Assembly: GCA_013368315.1 (NCBI GenBank)
Contig: JAACJM010000189.1
Coordinates: 1 to 64,000 of the forward strand
Reading direction: 5' to 3'
DNA from: Tetrapyrgos nigripes
Taxonomy: Eukaryota > Basidiomycota > Agaricomycetes > Agaricales > Campanellaceae
Length of the DNA stretch: 64,000 nt
Part shown: positions 35,501-48,125 of the stretch, piece by piece
How the letters are laid out: every line of letters begins with the position of its first letter
Position numbering within the stretch: position 1 is the stretch's first letter
Position numbers and translations under genes: made by a program
The notes under the pieces: model-generated
What the model was told of the DNA's origin: nothing
Seen by the model: only the letters and a program-made list of their open reading frames with translations
Databases searched by the model: none

Positions 35501-38500
35501 CCAACCATCTGGCACCTATCGTACGCACTCCCCGCCAATCATAGTACCGCACAGCCCCTCGCACCACCCTGTCGTCATCCCTCCGACAGCTCCTCACACT
35601 ACACATTCCAGAAGGTCGGGAAGTCATACTCCTCCTCATATGGTCCCTGTGCCCGTACCTAGTCACTATGGTACCGCAGCACCCCCTCCAGGCACTCATA
35701 TTCTTGGTGATCCTTACTCGCGGCCACCAACACGTCTACCTACTCATCATACTCATGGATCAAGGTCAAGGTCATATTCAAGGTCACCTCCCCGACACGG
35801 ACATAGACGACGCAGGAGATCCAGGAGTCCTTACTACTCCGACGACTCTTATGACGATCGCCGTGGTGATCATCGTCGACGCCGACCCCGATACCCACAA
35901 TCTCGTCGTCGAAGTCGAAGTCTTAGTTATAGTGACGAAGATAGAGACCATGAAGGAAGGCGTGGGAGACGACGTGATGATCACCGACGCGATGACCACC
36001 GACGTGATGACCGCCGTCGTGATGATGACCGAAGACCCCGCTCTCGGTCACCCGATGTCTATTATTCTGATTATGATAGACCGTCACATGCTCCCACCCA
36101 TGCCCCCACTCACCCTCCTACCCACGCTCCAACTCATCCTCCGACACATGCTCCAACTCACCCTGGAACAGCTTATGCTCCAACTCACCCTGGAACAGCT
36201 TATTCTCCTACTCATCCTCCAACAGCTTATGTTCCTACTCATCCTCCGACAGAGTATGTTCCTGAGGTGTACCCATCTACAGAGACTGCTCACGGTGTAC
36301 CACGAACAACCACTCATGGACGTGCTCCTACCGCTGGCCGTGCGCCTACTGGCCCTACTCCGATACAACATCCTCGTTCAGTAGATGAAGAAGGAGACAT
36401 GCATCATGTTCCTCCTCCTATAGAACGTGAGTGATTGTATCTTGTTCCCAATAATTATCAGCTCTAATTTTTTCTTTACAGGTCCTCACAGCGTTGATCG
36501 TTATTCTGATTACGATGCAGAGTATCCCGCTCCAGAAATTCTTCCCGAAGCTCGTTCCCAAGGACCTTCCAGACCGCCTACGAGAGCGCCTACGCAACGC
36601 ACTGCTCGCGGTGAAGAGGATCCACGAACTCCTCGCAGAGCTCCCACCGAAAGGCCTCTATCTCCTTCTCGTAGCTACTACGAAGACGAAGATAGGCCTT
36701 CGTCTCCTATTCCTGCAGCGAGGACGCCTTCTCGCAGAGCTCCCACCGAAAGGCCTCTCTCTCCGTCTCATACCTTCTATGAAGAGAGGCCTCCGTCTCC
36801 TATTCCTGCAGCGAGGACACCTTCTCGCAGAACTCGTACTGAAAGGCCTCTATCTCCGGCACGCACCCACTATGGAGACAGGCCTGCGTCTCCTCTACCA
36901 ACTGTCGTCCCTCCTAGAGAAGGCGCGGCTACACCTTTCGGACATGTCCCTGATGCCGAGGCTGAACGTGAGCGCATGCAGCGTTTGGAAGATATGGAAC
37001 ACCAACTCGCCGAGGTCGCCGATCATGCTCGACAAGCGGAAGATCAACGCGACAATGCTGCCCGGGGTGCCGAAGACCAGAGAGAAACCGATTTTAGGCA
37101 CAATGAAGAAGATCGGAACAGAATCTTTTTGGAGAATGAAGAAATGCGGAGCCAGCAGGTACACGAAGCGACGGAGAGGATGATGCAAGAAGCCGAGGCC
37201 AAGCTGGCTGCATTGCCACCTCCCAGAGAGCCTACTCCGCCTGGTCCGCCTGGTCCGTTTGGTCCTTCTGTCGAAGGGGAAGATATCACAGAGGAAACGC
37301 AATTGCAAGGACGGCCACCTAGTGATGTTCAATCGTTCACTGAGTCTGTGAGACGATCCTACCAAGATGCTGCTGATCGTCACGCAGAGGACATTCGGAA
37401 AATCATCGACGAGGAGAGAGAGGAATACATGAAGGAAAGAGAGGCTGAAGCTCTTGAACGTAGTCGGTTACAAGCAGAAGCTGATGCTGCACGGGCTGAA
37501 CTTGATATGCAACGGGATGCTCGTATCCAGGAATTGGAAGAAGAATTGGCTCGGGTCCGCGCGGATCTGGAGGCTGAGAAAACCGAGAAAGCTACTCGGG
37601 AAACGGACCTGGACAATAAAGAGCAGGAGAGACTTGAGCGTGATGAGAGAGATGAAGGGTTCCGAAATCAGTTGGGAGACATTACCAATCTGGTGAATGA
37701 CCAACGAGCGGCGATGGACGACAAGAGGAGAATTATGGATGAGAGATGGGATCAAAAGATGGAAAGGAGGCGAGAGAAAGATGCATATGCCATTGAGACC
37801 AGAGACATGGTGGGTGAGCTGTATAAGATGATGCAGGAGGAGATACAGAAGAACGAAGAACGAAGAGCTGATGAGGCTAGCAAGCCAGGTAACATTTTTT
37901 ACACTCACTGATGTCGTACAAAACTGATCACTCTTTCATCATAGGTCCTGAAAAAATCATTGAAGAGTTGACGAGGCAAAATCAAGAGCTTCGTGAGTTG
38001 CTGCAGTCAGTGTCTGATGGTACGTCTCCTCTCCTTCAAAGTATAAGACATGAAAAACTCATCATATTTGTAGCTTGGCGTGAGGACTGTGAGCGTCATC
38101 ACATCGACACCATCAACGCTGTCCGAGAAACTGCCCATGAACAAGTTCCCTTCAATGTCCAAGGCTATCTCGACGAGTTCTCCAAAGCTCTTGCCTCTGA
38201 AGTCCGCATGCTCCTCGGCGAAGTCGGTAAACTACGTGAAGAACGTCGTGGTCTGCTTCATGAGATCGGTTACCTCTTCTGCGTTAGATCCAAGTACGGA
38301 CCCGGAGGAGAATTCGAGCCTGATTGGAAACCTGCACCGGGTATGCCTGGAGGACCACCAGCAGAGGTACCTCCTCCTCCTCCACCTGAGCCTCCTGCTC
38401 CTGAAATTCCTCAAGCAAGGCCTGGATGGAGACACGTCACTCAAAGGACGAGGAAAAAGAAGAAAGAGGCTGCACCACAACCTCCCCCTCCTGGTGAACC

Positions 38501-38750
38501 TATGCATGGAGGTCTTTTACCGCCCAGTATGGACCCTAGAAGACAAGTACAAAGCTGGGCTACATGGCAACGTGAGTAGCATTTCTTTCAGTTTCTTTGG
38601 GAAATGTGTCTGACATTTCGGTCTTTTACCTTAGCCGATCCTGGTCTGCACCCCACTCCTCCATCCGTTGAACCGACTCTTCTCGTTCCGGACAGAGGTA
38701 GTCCTGGTCTGTTTGGTCCGAGAACACCTCGTGGGTCGGTACACGGCTAG
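26593..38750 (+). CDS. giant PH-domain, low-complexity and coiled-coil protein
   Basis: Fifteen exons: 26593-27855, 27918-28314, 28372-29595, 29659-29682 (24 nt), 29740-31684, 31750-33391, 33448-33525, 33576-33704, 33745-33810, 33866-34049, 34102-36426, 36482-37888, 37945-38019, 38074-38571 and 38635-38750; about 3,790 residues. Exon 2 encodes a PH domain (LHLGTLYYLNVHGQPPYQWQ ... QQWIGRIWEAV, about residues 422-555). Then come very long Ser/Thr/Gly/Tyr-rich and Pro-rich stretches, an RS-like Arg/Ser/Asp-rich part and THPPTHAPTH repeats (exon 11). Exon 12 is a long charged coiled coil, and exon 14 carries a conserved tail (FNVQGYLDEFSKAL, LLGEVGKLREERR, YGPGGEFEPDWKP). The layout matches a large basidiomycete family of unknown role, possibly a membrane-associated scaffold. 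Two single-base breaks need comment: near 28208 the frame needs one extra base in the GGG run, and between 32327 and 32380 one base less. The start codon is inferred. Confidence 0.8.
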
Positions 38751-39575
38751 ATGATTGACGTTTTCTGTCGCTCTTGTTCTGCTCAAAATACGTTGGATGT
38801 TTGGATTTTTTGTTGTATCCTTAGACGTTTTTTCATTGCTTATATCTGTTACACTTGGTTATCTTGCATTATTTCTGTTTCTCGACGCTCACGTTGCACC
38901 TAACGATCTGCTTCACGATTTCACGTTTAATATGCCTGTCCGTTTTTGGTTCTCTTTCTACCTATGCGTTTATGCTCATTTGTTTCCATATGACTCCTTC
39001 GATTCTCATATGCTTCTTTCTTGCATTTAAACTTATAGATGTCCACTGTGCATTGTACCCTTATAATCTACATTGTACATTGTTCTACTACCGAATTTAT
39101 CTTGCTTCTTCTATTCTACAAACACCTTGGCCGAGCGCAATGTTGAGATAAACAGACTCTCAGATTGTATCAACCGGTTGACAAGAAATAATCAATTTCC
39201 AGTCACTAGGGTCAGCAGAGAGGACATAGAAGTCATCACAAAAGCCGGGAAAGCCATTGGAGTTCAGATTCTGCCATCTCTCGCTGAAGGTGCAGCTGGC
39301 CATGGCTTGCCAGGGCATGTGGATTTCAAATTTGAGGACTCTGTCAAAGTTCTACTGGACGAGTACTTTCTTGGTACTTTCCCGATCTGGAGTACATAAT
39401 ATCAGTACACCAGGTTTAGATCCTGCATTACATGAGTTCGCTATGCTCGAACACACTTCCCGTCCAGTGAAGAAACGATGTTTAGCCCTAGTCTCGCTAT
39501 GATGAATCCGCTTGTTTTGATTGGCTGTCATTTATTCGCGTCATTGGTCAAGTCAACAGGCGCTTCATCCTTACC
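38751..39575. other. intergenic spacer
   Basis: 3' UTR of the giant gene, then spacer. An open stretch at about 39124-39399 (AERNVEINRLSDCINRLTRN) has no start context or recognisable family; it may be a gene remnant or chance. Confidence 0.35.
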
Positions 39576-40631
39576 ATGCTGCAACGCTTGTCCCCTGCCC
39601 TCAACTCTATCCGTGTGGTCTCAAGGTCAAAGCCACGGGGGTGCTCTAGAAAACTCTCCACAGTAGGGACTAGTGCAACGAGGAACAGCTATATACTTCC
39701 TCGCTGCCAGCGCATAACGCAGAATCGGACATTCATCGGATTGACTCAAGCCAATAGTCCTGCTAGTCGCCGTTACCTATCGTCGCCTTCTGCAGAGCCA
39801 TCTTCTCCAGCAGACAGCACGTCTTTCCCTGATCCCAGTCGACCAGACCTCTTCTACCACCTCATTTACCCTCCGTCTCCTCTGTCAGAAACGGCACCTG
39901 TTTATGCCCTATCTTTCCTTTCTACCGCTCCGCCAACCGCAGATTCTGCAGTGATAATAGGATGGTTGCCTGCGCAAACGCAAGGTGGCGATACCGAGGC
40001 TGGGTTGAATGACTTTAAGGAGAATCGTATGTTTGTTGCCTCGTTCATAGTCCATAACTTTTTCTGACGTGTACCTCTGCAGCTAAATTCCGCGAAGTAC
40101 TTCACGAGGCCATTCAAGCCGGTCTACGTGAAAATGTGGATGAGATACAAAGGAATGCCGCGATCCAACTGCGCGATGGATGGATGCATATCCATGGTAT
40201 GTTCATCATGCCCTTTTTCATTTGAACCAGGTTCAGACTGACCATAGGGTCGCTTCTCTGTTCTCAAAAACTCTGCAGATGACCGCAACATCCCTGCACT
40301 AGGTCGAATTGGCGATCCAGACGACATTCTTGCTTCGGTGCTGGTTAAGGACAGTAAGGTGAGTTTCTTAATATCTTTTGACAGATTAGTTTGAGCTGAC
40401 GGTGGTCACTGTTCTGGTCTTGCCTTAATCATTTATTCATATCTCGCTACGCTCATTTATATTCCCTTTCTCGGTCCTCATCCCGACCTCTTACGACGAG
40501 CACAGATCGATGTAGACACCTACCAACCCATGCCAGCCTACCGTCTTGCAACCGCTGATGGCATAACTCAGCTCACGCCCGGACTCGCACAAAAATTGGA
40601 GCAAATGTTGGAGCAGAGGGTTCATCAGTAA
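39576..40631 (+). CDS. conserved protein, probably mitochondrial
   Basis: Four exons (39576-40026, 40083-40196, 40279-40358, 40506-40631) join in frame to 256 residues. The first ~70 residues are Arg/Ser-rich and almost free of acidic residues (MLQRLSPALNSIRVVSRSKP), typical of a mitochondrial presequence. The mature part has the blocks DLFYHLIYPPSPLSE, GGDTEAGLNDFKENPKFREV, RDGWMHIHDDRNIPALGRIG, DPDDILASVLVKDSKI and TYQPMPAYRLATADG. I recognise this pattern from conserved basidiomycete hypothetical proteins without a known activity. No catalytic motif is evident. An alternative first Met is not available in frame upstream without crossing stops. Confidence 0.75.
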
Positions 40632-41523
40632 ATTCGTGGTAATGACGAAGCGTAGGAGGATACTAGTCCTTGGTCGTGGCTGACTTTTGCTGGTCTTCTT
40701 GGAAGTGGATCCTCCAGTGTGAGTGCGAGTAGTGCCGCTGCTCCCAGTCACAGTAAAAGGAGTCGGAATTCGTGGATGAGAAATATGATCGCTCTGGTGA
40801 CGACTGGGGAGATTTCTAGTAGTAGGGAGTGGAATGGACAGTATGGCATGGTGTATGCGCCTATCTATACCTATGCTGGTCATTAGGGATATGGCTTTGG
40901 GTTGGACGTAAAACTCTCCTACTTGCCACTTGTTTGTGCTGGGTAACATGGACAAGGCTCTTGGCCCTTGCAAACCTCACCGCTGGTACCCGTGGCATCT
41001 ACATCATTGCAAGTTACTTACACTAGACTTTTCACTCTCTCACAATATACATGTTTTTAGGGATCATTCGTTGGATATCCTTCTCGCATCATCTCCTTGG
41101 TGTCAAGTATCACTGCAGTCTACTGCTATCCAGTCAAATGCGCTTATCCTTCATTGGTTTATGTCGAGAAACAACGCCAAGGGCGCAATGCGCGTTATTT
41201 CTGCTCAGGGCCGGAGTTACTTTATATGGAAGTTCGGCTTCAAAACGGTCCCGTATGGAGAAGATCGCGAGCAAAAAATCGAGAATTTAGTTGGCTCAAT
41301 TTCTCTCTAAGTGCTTCCTTAATGATCATCGTCATGAACGTAATGTGTAAGATCAATGTCCAAGTACTTTACGAGACAAACTTGGGCAACATTTCTAGAG
41401 TAATACGTGATATTGTCAAAGGTGAAATCTGCTGGTGCCGACGAAGACAGCTCCAGCCACGAATAATGACATTGTTTGAGCCATTCACAAACGACTCCAG
41501 TTATCACCAGAGAAAGTACCAAA
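40632..41523. other. intergenic spacer
   Basis: Lies between the convergent ends of the mitochondrial-type gene (+) and the NmrA-like gene (-). Open frames here carry no recognisable family features. No repeat was seen. Confidence 0.4.
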
Positions 41524-42554
41524 TTACTCCTTTCCCCACCATTTCTCCAAAAATTCTTCCACCGTGATAGGTTTTACGTTTGTCAACTCGTTCAGGACAG
41601 AGGTCTTCTGAATATGTTCATTGTTGATGTAACATATGTAGATGTCGAGGTAAAGGTTCGCATACCAAGGGTCCGGATTAATATCTGGGACCTTGCGTGC
41701 CTCGATGTCCTCTCGAGTGTTGTGCTTGACCTGAAGTTTTTTGCCTGTACAGTTGATACACAGTAAACCAGTTGCCCTGAGAATCTTATTTGATTTCACT
41801 CACCGGTGATCTTCTCTGCCAACTGAATGATCTCATTGACAGTGAGCACATCCCCTGACATCGTGCATTCCTCAGGCCAAATCTCCAATTGGGTAGCTTC
41901 AGCGACGAAATCCCCGATATCCTCAGCAGCCGTAACCCAGCATTTCATATTTCCATCTCCTGGGACGTCTGCCATTTGCTTCGATAAGTCAAGCATGTAA
42001 GGCAAATCAGCCAAATGCCCGTGAGCTTTGTGACCCTCGTCCTTCGTGTTTCCAAATCCAAAATAATTCATGAAGATTCCACAGGTGAATTTCGTGAACT
42101 CGAATTTTCCTGGACGTTCTGCCTTTGCCTCTCGAAGGGATTTCAGAATCGGGTGCTTCATCTGATAGAGAGGAGCAGAAACCAGTTGCTCTGGGTCAGG
42201 GGCGAATTCGCTAGGTGCGAAACGATGGACTGATGGAACTTTCAGCGCCGCGGCGAGGAGGTGATTCTGAGCTGGGATGAATATAGAGGGTTCGCAGGCC
42301 AAGGTGGAAATGATTGTGTCGATGTGCAGCTCCGAAAGCACCTTTTCGATAGAAGTGGGATCGTTATAGTCTACAGCGTAGACCGGTGCACGACCTCCTT
42401 CGAATTCGATATCTGGGCGTTTGGAGCGAGAAAGAACGATGACAGCGGAAAGGGAGCCTGGAGAACGCTTCTGAAGAGCTAGTAGGCCTTCGACGACGTG
42501 TCGGCCGATTCCGCCTGTTCCTCCAGCGACTGCGACGCGTTGAGACTTGACCAT
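41524..42554 (-). CDS. NmrA-like / isoflavone reductase-like oxidoreductase, copy 1
   Basis: Two exons (42554-41804 and 41744-41524), with a phase-1 GT-AG intron, give 323 residues, a normal length for the family. The N terminus is a Rossmann nucleotide-binding fold (RVAVAGGTGGIGRHVVEGLL), where GGTGGIG is the glycine-rich loop. VIVLSRS, where NADP-binding members carry a basic residue, follows the second strand. HRFAPSEFAPD and FEFTKFTCGIFMNYFGFGNT are typical of NmrA-like proteins, which are atypical short-chain dehydrogenases. The C-terminal exon reads KLQVKHNTREDIEA and ends in EEFLEKWWGKE. The substrate is unknown. It is closely related to the copies at 42915-43660 (dead) and 52928-53947 (intact); all lie on the minus strand, which points to local duplication. 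Confidence 0.88.
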
Positions 42555-42914
42555 GGTGGGTTGATTCTTGGGTTGGATGGTCGATGATCATGGCCTCTTT
42601 CAGTATTTATAGTAAGAATCTCTCGGTGTATATTTGCTCAGCGGTGCCGTATGTGAATGACTTTGGAATGACTCATGATTTCTTTCTATAGCTGAATGGC
42701 GCCCACCTACTTAATCAGAGACACCACCGTTATTTGACTCGAGTCACCTGAATATACTAGAAATTTTCTAATACATAGGTTAATTCAGGCTGCGGGGTTG
42801 AGGGCTTGAGCTTCCGATGGTTCACACAAATATTCAGATTGATCGACTTCAAATTGGATCAGACTCCGCCACATTTCATAGGGTCGATACATTACAATCC
42901 ATACACTACTTATG
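42555..42914. other. promoter side of NmrA-like copy 1
   Basis: Spacer with the upstream region of copy 1. A TATTTATAG string near 42604 is a possible TATA element about 50 bases before the ATG. Nothing else was seen. Confidence 0.4.
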
Positions 42915-43660
42915 ACCCCACCACTTCCTCAGGACGTAGGATCTGGATTCATTCGAGCTTCGCGATGTCTTCTCGAGTGTTATATTTGACACGGAATTCC
43001 TTGCCTGGAAAATCACGTCAACGAGGCTCGCCTTGAGGAACAATGATAGTATTCGCACTTACCCGTCATCTTTTCTGCCAACTGAATGATATCGCTGATA
43101 GTGGGCGCATCATGATCTCCGGCCATTGTACAGTCCAGTGGCCACGTCTCCAACTGAGTCGCCGCAGCAACGAAACGGCCAACATCTTCAGCAGATGTCA
43201 TCCACATCTTTGTGCTCCTGTCCCCAGATACATCCGTCATTTGTTGTGATAAATCAACCATGAACGAGAAAGCACGCAGATGTCCAAAAGCCTTCGTCCC
43301 CTACGGTTTGGGATTCCCATGTCTAAAACAATTCATAAAAATCTCACAAATGAATATCGTGTACTGAAATCCCGCGGGCGCTGGGTCTTTGCCTCTCGAA
43401 GGGATTTGAGGATCGGGTGTTTCATCCAGGGTAATGTAGCGGAAACCAACTGCTCTGAATCGGGGGCTCTCCCGAGCGGAGATGAATTTCGAGGCTTCGA
43501 GGACAAGATAGAGATTAGTGTATCGATATTATGCCCCAAGAGGACCTTTGCAACTGAAGCTGGATCGTCGATAGCGTAGACCGGTGCACGAAGTACTTCA
43601 AACTCCATGTCTGGCTGTGTGGAGCGTGATAGCACGATGACGGCGGAAAGAGTGTCCGAA
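42915..43660 (-). pseudogene. NmrA-like pseudogene, copy 2
   Basis: The minus strand still shows VIVLSRSTQPDMEFEVLRAP, VKVLLGHNIDTLISIL-type sequence, WMKHPILKSLREAKTQRP, DLSQQMTDVSGDRSTK and AEDVGRFVAAATQLETWP, and a last-exon remnant EFRVKYNTREDIAKLE followed by a stop and an EEVVG/KWWG-like trace. The first ~33 residues with the glycine-rich loop are absent, an internal block is deleted, and the parts lie in different frames. It is clearly related to the intact copies on either side. Confidence 0.8.
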
Positions 43661-44331
43661 GAGTGATTTATATGGTCCTATGTCCCATGGGAGTCTTCGA
43701 ACGACATTGCAGAGTACTTCACGTATACGAGCTTCTGTACACCTGTTTCCCTTCACACCACCCTGTTCAATGAATCAAATTTGTAAGTTGTTTGAATTTT
43801 GTACTGGCCTATCCATCACAGTCATTTCCAGACCCTCAGGCCCCCGGTTAGCCAGTAATCGGTAGCGTTTTCGGTTCCGCGTTCGGACAAGTTTCAAGTT
43901 TTAGCGGCCCTTCAGGCTTCAGTACTCAGTACTACATAGTTCATTGATCACTGTACACTGTCTTGGAATGGGGATAGACTCGAGCCAGTCACTTCTGCAA
44001 GATTTGATCAAACCGCTTAGCGAAGCCAAGCAGTTACGCCGACACTTTAAATCGACTGTCATCAAAATGTTACACAGAGCGAATGGTTCGGGTCTACATA
44101 GAATAGGGAACACGATACGGTAGGCTTTTTCGAATTCAAGTTCATGTCGGTGAGGATATGAAAAATTTACTTCCAGTACGTAGTCGTCTTAAACACGAAA
44201 GGCTACAATATAGTACTAGGTTTCATGTAAGTATATATAGCTACATCTAATGATTCGTACAATCTTCATTACACCTGTGAGGTCGTGGTACGCACCCCAG
44301 CAAAAAACTTATATGATAGACGAGTACAGTA
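43661..44331. other. intergenic spacer
   Basis: No gene recognised. The right part should hold the 3' UTR of the minus-strand permease gene. Confidence 0.4.
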
Positions 44332-46803
44332 TCACATCAACCAAGCCCAGAACGCTTCGAGTTTGTTCTTGGGAGTTTCATCAGGCCATTGTGTAGCCTC
44401 TATCTCTTTAATGTCGGAAATAAAGTCCATGGAGGAGGCAGGCTTGACGGGATCTTTGTAGTAAAGTTTGGCGCCGACATAGAGAATCGGGAAGAGCATC
44501 AGAGGAAGATAGTTCGTAATAAACGTATCTGTTGCCCATTTGCCTTCGAGGAAAACACTCCATCCACTAAACTGTCATCGTTGGAAGGTTTGAGTGTAAG
44601 ATACAGCAACATATTTATGGGCTACTCACGAAGCACATGACGAAACAGGCGATCATAGAATACCAAGCAACATATGGTTGCAGCTTGGATGCAAAGGGAA
44701 GAGCGGTACGGTCGATTCCTTGTGCCTTCAAGCCAGCGTAGAAGCGAAGGTACGTCACCGAGATACCGAACCACGTCATTAAGCCAGCAACCGCTAACCA
44801 GGAAGTGTCGGGATGTAGTAAGAAAGACAGGAAACGCAATTTGCTCACCAGTCATGCTTTGGAACCAGCTGAACACTTTTCCTGATCCACTGTTCACGCC
44901 CATGAATGCGAGTAAAGAGAAGCATGCGCAGAATATGAGAGAAACGACGGGAAGACCGTTCTTCAACGTCTTGGCGAAGATCTTTGGGGCGTTACCGGCT
45001 AAAGCGAGACCGTCTGTACGTCTCTACAGTTAGTGGATATTATACGAACCAATCCTGTTACTTTGACTTACATAGGGCACGGGAACTAGTGTACAGGTCG
45101 CTCGAGGCAGCGGACCAAGCAGAGGTCAGCAAGGCAGCATTAATGACCTGAGATGTCAGTCAGAATCCAGGAACTCTCCGGCGGATCATATAACGCACTT
45201 ACAGATGGAAGCCCGCTGATACCAGCATTCTGAATGGCAATCACAAAAGGAGAAGAAGCAGCATCCGTCCCAAGACCAAGTCCGGGGCTGTCTTGTGGCA
45301 CAAGCAGGCCAATGACGATGGTTCCTCCGATGTAGAACAAGAGTATACGGATATATACTCGTTTGATAGCTTTAGGGATATTTCGCCTGTAACCGGTCAA
45401 AGCTGGTCCTCGATCATCGAAACTTCAAAAATACCTAGGATTCTTAGCTTCTCCAGCGGCAATCTAGAACCGTGTTAGACATTGGCATAAATCTGTGGGA
45501 CAACACTTACAGCGACGATCTCAGTTCCAATGAAAGAGAAGGCAGCCTGGGTCATGACAGCCCACCAACCCAAGAATCGGCCTTTTGCTCCGGAAATTCC
45601 GTTGTACTGATTGAAGGGCTCCTTCCAGTATCGGAAACCAATCCTGTCATGATTAGGACCACCTAATGATGGGACAAACTTGACCATTAAAAAGTCAAAG
45701 AATACTTGAAAAGAAAGCTCGCACCTCCGAGGTCGAGAACAATGCCCAGAATAATGAGACCAGTGATAGTGATGACCTTTATCGAGCTAGGAAAGGTTTA
45801 GCGTGAAGAAACTTGAGGGATGTCTGGCACTGACGCAAAAATGAATTCTGCTTCTCCGTAAACACCTGCACGTAATTCATGATCAATGGGAAAACGGACA
45901 ATGATAATGGACGTCTGCATACCAGCTCCACACATGTTGATGATGATAACGACGACCAGACAAATTGAAATCCAAGCTGTTGCTAATGAGTGCGCCGCTC
46001 TCAAAGATCAAAAGTCAGTACTTACCAGGGTTCAGAGAGGTATCGCGATCCCAATAATTAATGAGTAGGGCCGCAGCACTCAGTTCAGCAGGTAAAATAA
46101 CGGTCCAGTTGTACCAGTAATTCCATCCTACAAACCATCAGGAGAAAGAAACACTTGATCATAAAAGCTCATACCCATCGTGAAACTGAGGGCACGGTCC
46201 ACAAAGCGCTCTGCCAATTTGATATGCCCACCTAGGACGTGTCAAGATCATGTACACGTTGGCCAACAATCGCGTTAAGCATACCAGGAATAGGCAGGTA
46301 AGCGACCATCTCTCCAAGGGAGACCATGACACTCCAACACACCGATCCGACAACTGTGTAGCCCAATAGTAGACCTGAACTTTTTTCAGTAGTAGCTCGT
46401 CGGATACGGTCAGAACTCACCGATGGGTCCACCAACCTGCAGAGATCCTCCAGTACCCAAGAACAGACCCGTTCCAATAACACCTTTGCATACAAAATCG
46501 GTCGCTTTGTAATCATTCTGTAGCATTGAGGAATTCTACGCACCTCCGATACTGCAAGCTGGTCAATAAGGTTGATACCAAAAAAGCAGGATTAGTCACC
46601 TACCTAATCATAGCGATATGCCTATTCTTGAGTTGACGTACCAGCCCAGGACCCTCGGCGTCCTGGTAAGGAGCGTTCTGGATAGACTCGACGTCGGAGT
46701 GCTTCTCAATTCTGGACTGGCTTGCAGCGGCATTTTTAAAGCCAGAAGCGTCAGTAGCCGACTCGGAATGGAAGGAATTGGGCTGGGTCTTTTCTTCGCT
46801 CAT
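44332..46803 (-). CDS. amino-acid permease (APC family, fungal YAT type)
   Basis: A multi-exon gene on the minus strand with about 550 residues after splicing. The hydrophilic N tail (MSEEKTQPNSFHSESATDAS) leads to the APC signature HIAMISIGGVIGTGLFLGTG, which spans three exons including an 8-nt micro-exon (46551-46544). About twelve membrane segments follow, such as WISICLVVVIIINMCGAGV, AAFSFIGTEIVA, LLFYIGGTIVIGLLVPQD and SAWSAASSDLYTSSRALYGL. The C tail ends in KNKLEAFWAWLM. Family knowledge: proton-coupled uptake of amino acids at the plasma membrane, as in yeast Gap1-type carriers; the substrate range cannot be read from sequence. Introns are mostly 45-60 nt. Exact boundaries of some inner exons were checked only in part. 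Confidence 0.88.
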
Positions 46804-47877
46804 TCTGGATAGCTGCTTGTGATTAGAGTGAGAGTTCGAGCAGTAGGAATAGGGAGGACGTGCTTATAAGTTGAACGCATGGCTGTGGAGCGGAGCTTAG
46901 CGTCCCTACCCCCAAATGTAAGTCTCTATTTTGTACACTGAGTCATTGACGTAGCGTTGAAAATTAAATGAACGGGCATAATGTGGAGTGTGGGCCTCGG
47001 TGATCAAGAAGTTCCTTCTCCTATTTATAGGACAAAATGGTCCATTTTGAATCCTGGGAAAATATATCCTTTTCTGTCAACACGGCAGACTCGGCACCAA
47101 GCACCTTCTCCGCCCGTCAAGCTTTCGTCGAGCAACGAACCAGTGCCCTGACCCACATCTACCTCTTCAGAATCACTAATTCAATTACTTTTTGTGCAAT
47201 GGGATGAGGACTCGTACCCGCCGCAGTATACAGTGGCATGCACCGACATGTTAGGAGACGTCGAGACTGCCAACGGAAGACAGGTGGCCACTGGCAGCAG
47301 CAATGTTGCTTCAACTTTGTTCCCTTTTGCAACTCTTTTGTACCGCGATGTCGGCGTCTCGGTGTGCCAGAAATAAATCACAAGTCAAGTTGGAATTACT
47401 CCGCTGCTCCTCGCTTTCGCAGAGTTAATCCTCAGAACAGCTTCCCACTTCAAGTTTCCACACTGCCGTCGACACCGGAGTGATTATGAATATGAAAATC
47501 GAAGTCATCACGGATCGTGAATTCTGCAGGTGGCCCGACTGACCACGACGCTACTCATAATAGGAAAATTGATATATCCCCAGTGTAACTGTAACTAGTC
47601 CATGGTCTGTAGTTGAGTCTGCGTGTTTGACTAGTTCGCTGCTTCAGTGTTATGTATTTATTTATACTCGACGGTTGTGCAACTTGAAAATCCAGCGTCA
47701 GTATGAGAAAATCCGGGAGGATTGCAAATTTTGAGTGTTCGATTCGAGGATGGGAAAAGTGGCATACACTAAAAATCGAGAAAGACCCGGAGCCTATGAT
47801 GGCGGCAGACTAGTATACATTTACGCAGGCATAACCAGCTCACCACTTGAATATTACACGAAACCCGACTCAAGAAT
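46804..47877. other. intergenic spacer
   Basis: Promoter side of the permease gene on the left. The right end is the original downstream flank of the NmrA-like gene now at 52928-53947, cut off by the retrotransposon. No gene is supported. Confidence 0.45.
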
Positions 47878-47882
47878 CATAC

Positions 47883-48118
47883 TATTAGACTTAGGTTATC
47901 TTAGCGAATAGTCTTAGTGAGAGTCACAAAGTGGGGGGTAAGAGCGTGCGAACGTATCTCGCTTGACTCTCAAGTATATATCATTAATCAAAGTAGTATA
48001 ACAATATAAATAGTCTAAGTATATCCGTATGATCATTTGACCGTATGTCCACAGTACTTGATTGATTGCCGTATGCGTAGTAGCTTAGTAATATGATCGT
48101 TATCATTAAATTCCAACA
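47883..48118 (-). repeat. copia 3' LTR
   Basis: Downstream LTR of the minus-strand element. It is preceded in element orientation by the polypurine tract AGGGGAG at 48125-48119, which overlaps the end of the gag-pol frame (stop TGA 48128-48126). Confidence 0.92.
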
Positions 48119-48125
48119 CTCCCCT

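Noticed and set aside
40491..40973. 160-codon minus-strand frame
   Set aside because: It overlaps the last exon of the plus-strand mitochondrial-type gene and has no recognisable features.
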